This document shows, one piece after another, positions 58,288-64,000 of a stretch of 64,000 bases of DNA. This stretch comes from Asterias amurensis (lineage: Eukaryota > Echinodermata > Asteroidea > Forcipulatida > Asteriidae). The DNA lies in NCBI RefSeq assembly GCF_032118995.1, contig NC_092665.1, positions 16,202,012-16,266,011 of the forward strand, given 5' to 3'. The first letter of the stretch is position 1. Each line of letters starts with the position of its first letter. Made by a program: the position numbers and the translations under genes. The notes under the pieces are model-generated. The model was not told where the DNA came from. It saw only the letters and a program-made list of their open reading frames with translations, and did not search any database.

Positions 58288-59805
58288 TCATGAGCTATGT
58301 AGCCCCATGTACTCATGCGCAGTCGTCTCTCTTTCACCAAGTTCCATGTATTCTCTATCCCCGGGAAGTTCATATTCCCCGCCGTCTGGTTCATTGACGT
58401 CTGACACAGCTTTTCTGTCACTTTGTCGAGCTGAAAACTTCTTGATGAGTCGACCTGATTGACGATCCACACTCAATATGCGTGGTATCGCGGTTTCTCG
58501 TTGCCTCTCACGAGATTGAGATTCGTGATATTTGGGGACCTGGTACCCGTTGTCGTCCATTACCTCAATCGGGCTGTAGTGATTCGGACGTGGGTCAACG
58601 CTTGCCTGATTGGTCTGCTCTATGTCATCGTTACTTGACATGTGGGGAGCAACACTAGTGGTGGGTCTGTAAGTCTTCCTGTTCCTCCTGATGACTACAA
58701 TGATGACTATGGTTACCAAAATGAGAGCTGTAACAACGATGATGATTATGAGCGAGATTGGGATATTCCAAGCTCCGTAAGACTTACCGGTAGGATGACA
58801 CTCTTTAATGTTCCCTGCCACAAAACGGCCGTCGGTACATTGCAATACAGTCACTGGTTCACTCGTCTTGCTCATACCGATGTCATTATGAGCTGTGCAC
58901 CTCACCTGTAGACCAACATCTCTTCCTGTGATGTTATACACGGTGAGTAGATTCGATGTCAACTCAAAACCTCCTCGAGTTTCGTTGCGAACATCAACCC
59001 AAGCTCGACTTGAGTCGTTCTGGGACCCGGTCTCGACGGCCCAGTCGAACTCCGTTGCCTTAGGAACCGCCGCCGCATCACATTCTAATCTTAGAGAAGA
59101 ATTTTGAGAGTCAAAATCTAGAAAATTCACGGTAACGATCATGTCAATTCTGAGGGGTGTCACTGTGCAGTTTGGTCCCTCTGTTGGCTGATGACCGGCA
59201 ACACACATAAACTTCTTGTAGTTGTCTGCCTCTTTCAATACTAACTGTACGGCGTGCGAGGAACCAGGCTCGACGTTGCGTGTTATATTAGGGGTACGCC
59301 ATGTTAGTTTAGTTGAAACCACACTCTCTTCTGGAACTTTGCAGTTCAAAGAAACTTTGTCTCCTACCTCGGTTTTTTGGGGGAAAGCTGAACATATTGG
59401 AGTTGGTGGATTCACTACCTGCAAATGTGCACAATGTGAAAATGTGTTCATGCCTGCTACCGCGAGAAAACACGCGTACATCCCAGCATCACCAAATTGT
59501 ACATTGCTAATCTGGAACTGACTGGAATTGCCATTAAACGAGAGGGAGAACCGAGTGGTATCCACATCAGGGTTGAAATTTGGTGTACGGCATGTCCCAA
59601 TCGTAAAATAAGAATCGCTGTCGCAACCTGACTTCGAAGCTACCCAGCCAACACTTCCACACTCGTAGTCTTGGTTTAAGACGCATTTAAATGTCGCAAC
59701 GCCCCCAACGGTAACCGTAACATTTTCTGGATCTGCCAAGAAAATGTTAGCTTCTGTAAACGACGCCTCTAAGCAGCAGAGGATAAAGACAACCACCGTT
59801 TCCAT
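58288..59805 (-). CDS. G5: hybrid receptor, A ectodomain and helix with B tail
   Basis: Single exon, 505 residues from METVVV, intact. D1-D3, stalk (KECHPTGKSYGAWNIP) and helix (SLIIIIVVTALILVTIVIIV) are A type and continue to NHYSPIE; then VMDDNGYQVPKYHESQ starts the B tail, ending YELP, YMEL, YMGLHSS. The junction is at the same codons as in G2, so the hybrid arose before the block duplication or was copied by conversion. The D1 loop ACFLAVAGMNTFSHC is full length. It couples a G1-like ectodomain to the opposite signalling tail, the arrangement expected of paired receptors. Confidence 0.9.
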   Translation of the reverse strand: METVVVFILCCLEASFTEANIFLADPENVTVTVGGVATFKCVLNQDYECGSVGWVASKSGCDSDSYFTIGTCRTPNFNPDVDTTRFSLSFNGNSSQFQISNVQFGDAGMYACFLAVAGMNTFSHCAHLQVVNPPTPICSAFPQKTEVGDKVSLNCKVPEESVVSTKLTWRTPNITRNVEPGSSHAVQLVLKEADNYKKFMCVAGHQPTEGPNCTVTPLRIDMIVTVNFLDFDSQNSSLRLECDAAAVPKATEFDWAVETGSQNDSSRAWVDVRNETRGGFELTSNLLTVYNITGRDVGLQVRCTAHNDIGMSKTSEPVTVLQCTDGRFVAGNIKECHPTGKSYGAWNIPISLIIIIVVTALILVTIVIIVVIRRNRKTYRPTTSVAPHMSSNDDIEQTNQASVDPRPNHYSPIEVMDDNGYQVPKYHESQSRERQRETAIPRILSVDRQSGRLIKKFSARQSDRKAVSDVNEPDGGEYELPGDREYMELGERETTAHEYMGLHSS

Positions 59806-60402
59806 TTTAGAAGTGATCGAGTTGAAAGCAGAAGCTATAATGACCGAATTGCTTATAACATTATTGGCCATTATAATACCAGCTTTATTTGTACACGCCA
59901 TCGGGAGGTCGTTTCCTGCTTACTGATTATCACTTTCGATATGACGGGGCTTCACCATATTATTTCTGTCCTACTTTTACCGCCCCCTTTTCACATCTTC
60001 CTATTTCTATTCTTCCCTTCCCCTTCTTTCATTTTCTTTAACTTTTCTTTTTCTATAAGTAGTATTAATGTATTGCTTTACGTCATCAGGGAATACTGAT
60101 TTTTGTTATGAACCCTTTCGATTTGACTTTCATTTTCTGTTTTGTATTTTTGTCTCCCTCTTACCAATTCTTCCTCATTTTTTTATTTTTTTTTTTCGTT
60201 CTACCCCGTCAAGTATATATTTTCCTGGTAATTACCTATTTGTTTAAAATTTTTTTTTATAGAAAGCTGAAGAATAATGATGGTTTTGATAGATCTGATA
60301 GACGGGTCACAGCTGGAAATTCGATTAAAATAAATTGTCGTCTGAGTCCAGACAGAGATAATCCCTCTATTTGTTTCGTCACTCATTGGTTGTTATGAAT
60401 AT
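59806..60402 (-). promoter_or_regulatory. Conserved intergenic block G5/G6
   Basis: Same shared 5' elements; the distal part is closest to the G2/G3 block (TATTTTCCTG, GATGGTTTTGATAGATCTGA). Confidence 0.45.
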
Positions 60403-61992
60403 TCATGAGTTATGTAGCCCCATGTACTCATGCGCAGTCGTCTCTCTGTCACCAAGTTCCATGTATTCTCTATCCCCGGGAAGTTCATATTCCCCATCGT
60501 CTGGCTCCATGACGTCTGACACAGCTTTTCTGTCACTTTGTCGAGCTGAAACCTTCTTGACGAGTCGACCTAATCGACGAGCAATACTCAGTTTCTGTGG
60601 TATCGCGGTTTCTCGTCGTATCTCACGAGATTGAGATTCGTGATATTTGGGGACCTGGTACCCATCGTCGTCCATCATCATCCCGTCTGACCCTCCTGCC
60701 TCCTCTGACGTCATTGGGGTGTCACGTGGTTCTTCTGAAGCAGAGACGACGCCCATTGGTGAGTTGGGCACCATTCTAGTATCAATAGAAGTTGCGTAAA
60801 AACTCGTCTGGCATCCTTCTCCTTGTAAGCCTTGCCTTTGGTATGTTGGCTTAATGGGGGGTTTAGGAGCGTTCAGAATCTTCCTTCTTTTAGTGATGCA
60901 GACGACCATTGCCATAACAGTTACAGCCACTGATAAAATTGCGATTACTACCCACATGTACAAGGGTATATGCTGACTGCATTTCTCTGTGCATCCAGAC
61001 ACGCAACAGTCGTCGAGACTTTGCAATCCAGTAACTGGCTTACTCGTTTCGCTAACACTGACGTCATTATGAGCTGTGCATCTAACCTGCAGACCAGTGC
61101 CATTGTCGTAAACAGATTTTGTGACCATCACTAGAAATCTTTGTGCCTCGATAAACTCATATGTGTTGGATGCATTAATGTTCTTCCATTCCATCGACGA
61201 ATCGTTAACCAACCAATCATACCTCGTCACCGCTGGTATTGCGAACGCAACACATTCTAAAAGAAACGTCGACTCGGAACCGTCTTCATCTGGGAGGATA
61301 CCAATATGAACCTTGACCCTGGTCGTCATAGGAACCCTCAGCGGTGAGGCCACCGTGCAGTTCGGACCTCTGTCTGTATTGTAACCAGCAATGCACATGA
61401 ACTGTCCGTTATTATCTGTTTCTTTGAGAACATGCAGTGTAACTAACTCCATTGCGCTTTGTGTCGTTCTGATTTGGCGCGTTGGCTCCACTGACCAGGT
61501 AAGTTGTGTACCGACTGTCATGTTTCCCGGCACTTTACAGGTCAGCATGACAGTTTCCCCTACCGCGGCATTTTCGTGTGGGTAAATTGTACATACAGGA
61601 GTAGTTTGGACAACCTGTAAATGTCCACAGTTTGAAATTGTGTCTGTATAACATGCGTACATTCCAGCATCACTGAATTGTACATTGTTAATCTGGAACT
61701 GACTGGAATTGCCATCGAACGATAAGGAGAACCGAGTGGTATCTACAAAGGGATTATAACTTGGTGATTGGCATACGCCAATACTGATGAAATAAGGACT
61801 TGTGTCGTCGCAACCTGACTTCGAAGATACCCATTCAACAAATCCACACGGGTAGTCTTGGTTGAAGACGCATTTAAATGTTGCAACGCCCCCAACGGTA
61901 ACCGTAACATTTTCTGGATTTGCCAAGAAAATGCTAGCTCCTGTAAACGACGCCTTTAAGCAGCAGAGAATAAAGACAAACACTGTTTCCAT
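60403..61992 (-). CDS. G6: receptor with B-type D2-D3, helix and tail
   Basis: Single exon, 529 residues from METVFV. D1 is of the shared type (PCGFVEWVSSKSGC; SDAGMYAC) but with the shortest CDR3-like loop, ACYTDTISNC. D2-D3 differ strongly from G1-G5: CTIYPHENAAVGETVMLTC, QLTWSVEPTRQIRT, FMCIAGYNTDRGPNC, then FLLECVAFAIP and LQVRCTAHNDVSVSE. Stalk DDCCVSGCTEKCSQ, helix YMWVVIAILSVAVTVMAMV and the B tail follow, ending YELP, YMEL, YMGLHNS. The shared RGPNC and RCTAHND motifs show both D2-D3 versions have common ancestry. Intact, with the shared 5' block. Confidence 0.9.
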   Translation of the reverse strand: METVFVFILCCLKASFTGASIFLANPENVTVTVGGVATFKCVFNQDYPCGFVEWVSSKSGCDDTSPYFISIGVCQSPSYNPFVDTTRFSLSFDGNSSQFQINNVQFSDAGMYACYTDTISNCGHLQVVQTTPVCTIYPHENAAVGETVMLTCKVPGNMTVGTQLTWSVEPTRQIRTTQSAMELVTLHVLKETDNNGQFMCIAGYNTDRGPNCTVASPLRVPMTTRVKVHIGILPDEDGSESTFLLECVAFAIPAVTRYDWLVNDSSMEWKNINASNTYEFIEAQRFLVMVTKSVYDNGTGLQVRCTAHNDVSVSETSKPVTGLQSLDDCCVSGCTEKCSQHIPLYMWVVIAILSVAVTVMAMVVCITKRRKILNAPKPPIKPTYQRQGLQGEGCQTSFYATSIDTRMVPNSPMGVVSASEEPRDTPMTSEEAGGSDGMMMDDDGYQVPKYHESQSREIRRETAIPQKLSIARRLGRLVKKVSARQSDRKAVSDVMEPDDGEYELPGDREYMELGDRETTAHEYMGLHNS

Positions 61993-62590
61993 TTTAGTAG
62001 TGATCGAGTTGACGGCTGCAGCTGTAATGAACGAATTGCTTATAACATTATTGGCCATTATAAAACCAGCTATATTTGTACACGCCATCGGGAGGTCGTT
62101 TCCTGCTTACTGATTATCACTTTCGATATGACGGGGCTTCACCATATTATTTCTGTTCTACCTTTACCGCTCCCTTTTCACATCTTTTTGTTTCTCTTCT
62201 TTTCTTCCCCTTCTTTCATTTTCTTGAATTTTTCTTTTTTTATAATAGTGTTTGTGCTTTGCTTTCAGTCATCAGAGCATCACACACTGAATTTTGTTAT
62301 GAACCCTTTCAATTTGATTTTCATTTTCTGTTTTTTTGTTTGTTTCCCTCTTACCATTTCTTCTTCATCTTCTTTTTTTCTTTCTACTCCCCATCAAGTA
62401 GAAATTTGTTGTTATGCATCTACTTATTTACTTGATTTACTTATTTATAGAAAGCTGAAAAATAAAGATAGTTTTAACAGATTTGATATTCGAGCCACAG
62501 CTGGAAATTCGATTAAAGCAAATTATTGTGTGAGTCCGAACAGAGACAATCCCTCAGATTGTTTCGTCACTCATTGTTTGTTATGAATAT
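61993..62590 (-). promoter_or_regulatory. Conserved intergenic block G6/G7
   Basis: Shared 5' block of G6 and 3' flank of G7. The distal part (TATGCATCTACTTATT, AAAATAAAGATAG) resembles the G1/G2 and G4/G5 blocks rather than G5/G6, so flanks and genes do not share one history. Confidence 0.45.
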
Positions 62591-64000
62591 TCATGAGCTA
62601 TGTAGCCCCATGTACTCATGCGCAGTCGTCTCTCTATCACCAAGTTCCATGTATTCTCTATCCCCGGGAAGTTCATATTCCCCATCGTCTGGCTCCCTGA
62701 CGTCTGACACAGCTTTTCTGTCACTTTGTCGAGCTGAAACCTTCTTGACGAGTCGACCTGATCGACGAGCCATACTCAGTTTCCGTGGTATCGCGGTTTC
62801 TCGTTGTATCTCACGAGATTGAGATTCGTGATATTTGGGGACCTGGTACCCATCGTCGTCCATCATCATCCCGTCTGAACCTCCTGCCTCCTCTGACGTC
62901 ATTGGGGTGTCACGTGGTTCTTCTGAAGCGGAGACGACGCCCATTGGTGAGTTGGGCACCATTCTATTATCAATAGAAGTTGCATAAAAACTCGTCTGGC
63001 ATCCTTCTCCTTGTAAGCCTTGCCTTTGGTGTGTTGGCTTAATGGGGGGTTTAGGAGCGTTCAGAATCTTCCGTCTTTTAGTGATGCAGACGACCATTGC
63101 TATAACAGTTACAGCCACTGATAAAATTGCGATTACTACCCACATGTACAAGGGTATTGGCTGACTGCATTTCTCTGTGCATCCAGACACGCAACAGTCG
63201 TCGAGACTTTGCAATACAGTAACTGGCTCACTCGTTTCGCTAACACTGACGTCATTATGAGCTGTGCATCTAACCTGCAGACCAGTGCCATTTTCGTAAA
63301 CAGATTTCTTGACCATCACTAAAAATCTTTCTGCCTCGATAAACTCATATGTGTTGGATGCATTAATGTTCTTCCATTCCATCGACGAATCTTTAACCAA
63401 CCAATCATACCTCGTCACCGCTGGTACCGCGAACGCAACACATTCTAAAAGAAACGTCGACTCGGAACCGTCTTCATCTGGGAGGATACCAATATGAATC
63501 TTGACCCTGGTCGTCATAGGAACCCTCAGTGGTGAAGCCACCGTGCAGTTCGGACCTCTGTCTGTATCGTAACCAGCAATGCACATGAACTGTCCGTTAT
63601 TATCTGTTTCTGTGAGAACATGCAGGGTAATTAACTCCATTGCGCTTTGTATCGTTCTGATTTGGCGCGTTGGCTCCACTGACCAGGTAAGTTGTGATGT
63701 ACCGACTGTCATGTTTCCCGGCACTTTACATGTCAGCAAAATAGTTTCCCCTACCGCGGCATTTTCGTGTGGGTAAACCGTGCATACAGGAGTAGGGGTT
63801 TGGACAACCTGCAAATGTCCACAATTTGAAACTTTGTTTATGTCTGTAAGCCAACACGCGTACATCCCAGCATCACTGAACCGTACATTGCTAATCTGGA
63901 ACTGACTGGAGTTGCCGTTGAACGAGAAGGAGAACCGAGTGGTATCTACACCAGGAATCAAAGATGGTGAACGGCATACGCCAATACTGATGAAATAAGG
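62591..64000 (-). CDS. G7: B-type receptor, 5' end outside window
   Basis: Open to the window edge; the visible part starts within D1 at PYFISIGVCRSPSLIPGV and runs through D2, D3, the B stalk and helix (LYMWVVIAILSVAVTVIAMV) to the B tail, ending YMGLHSS. D2-D3 and tail are nearly those of G6. D1 is a mosaic: PYFISIGVC matches G6, whereas SPSLIPGVDTTRFSFSF and ACWLTDINK match G4. The signal peptide and first part of D1 must lie beyond base 64000, and the array probably continues. Confidence 0.88.
   Translation of the reverse strand, partial: PYFISIGVCRSPSLIPGVDTTRFSFSFNGNSSQFQISNVRFSDAGMYACWLTDINKVSNCGHLQVVQTPTPVCTVYPHENAAVGETILLTCKVPGNMTVGTSQLTWSVEPTRQIRTIQSAMELITLHVLTETDNNGQFMCIAGYDTDRGPNCTVASPLRVPMTTRVKIHIGILPDEDGSESTFLLECVAFAVPAVTRYDWLVKDSSMEWKNINASNTYEFIEAERFLVMVKKSVYENGTGLQVRCTAHNDVSVSETSEPVTVLQSLDDCCVSGCTEKCSQPIPLYMWVVIAILSVAVTVIAMVVCITKRRKILNAPKPPIKPTHQRQGLQGEGCQTSFYATSIDNRMVPNSPMGVVSASEEPRDTPMTSEEAGGSDGMMMDDDGYQVPKYHESQSREIQRETAIPRKLSMARRSGRLVKKVSARQSDRKAVSDVREPDDGEYELPGDREYMELGDRETTAHEYMGLHSS

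Overview
The window is animal nuclear DNA: genes with GT-AG introns, many short palindromic DNA transposons, tRNA-derived SINE pieces and long AT microsatellites. The gene content (trypsin family, C-type lectin, NIT-domain receptor guanylate cyclase, Ig-domain receptor cluster) and the repeat style suggest a marine deuterostome, most likely an echinoderm, perhaps a sea star. The species assignment is an inference.

Layout. 1-9.1 kb: two minus-strand trypsin-like serine protease genes with the same five-exon plan; the left one is cut by the window edge. 9.9-10.2 kb: a decayed THAP-domain exon (minus). 13.3-13.9 kb: a secreted single-domain C-type lectin (plus). 16-25.6 kb: mainly repeats, including a nested transposon, an (AAAT)n tract, an almost 900 bp (AAT)n array, and a weakly supported two-exon gene at 20.5-22.1 kb. 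26.0-36.4 kb: a five-exon plus-strand membrane guanylate cyclase of 858 residues, reconstructed in frame from end to end.

38.7-64 kb: the most interesting part, eight minus-strand Ig-domain type I membrane receptors (called G0 to G7 here, left to right). Seven complete or nearly complete ones read as uninterrupted single-exon coding regions, apart from one frameshift in G2. Each has a signal peptide, three Ig-like domains, one transmembrane helix and a tyrosine-rich cytoplasmic tail. G1-G7 are close paralogs assembled from interchangeable blocks: two versions of D2-D3, two versions of stalk and membrane helix, and two unrelated tails. Tail A occurs in G1 and G4; tail B, ending in paired YxxL motifs, occurs in G2, G3, G5, G6 and G7. 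G2 and G5 are hybrids with the A-type membrane region and the B tail. G0 is divergent and carries two ITIM-consensus motifs. Most D1 variation lies in loops, including length changes in a CDR3-like loop.

The array grew by duplication of a three-gene block [G1 G2 G3] to [G4 G5 G6(+G7)] with a period near 10.6-10.7 kb, followed by block exchange between paralogs. By analogy this looks like a paired or diversified immune-receptor cluster. Ligands, expression and signalling partners cannot be read from the DNA. Proteases, lectin and Ig receptors are all plausible surface or secreted defence genes, but nothing here shows that they act together.
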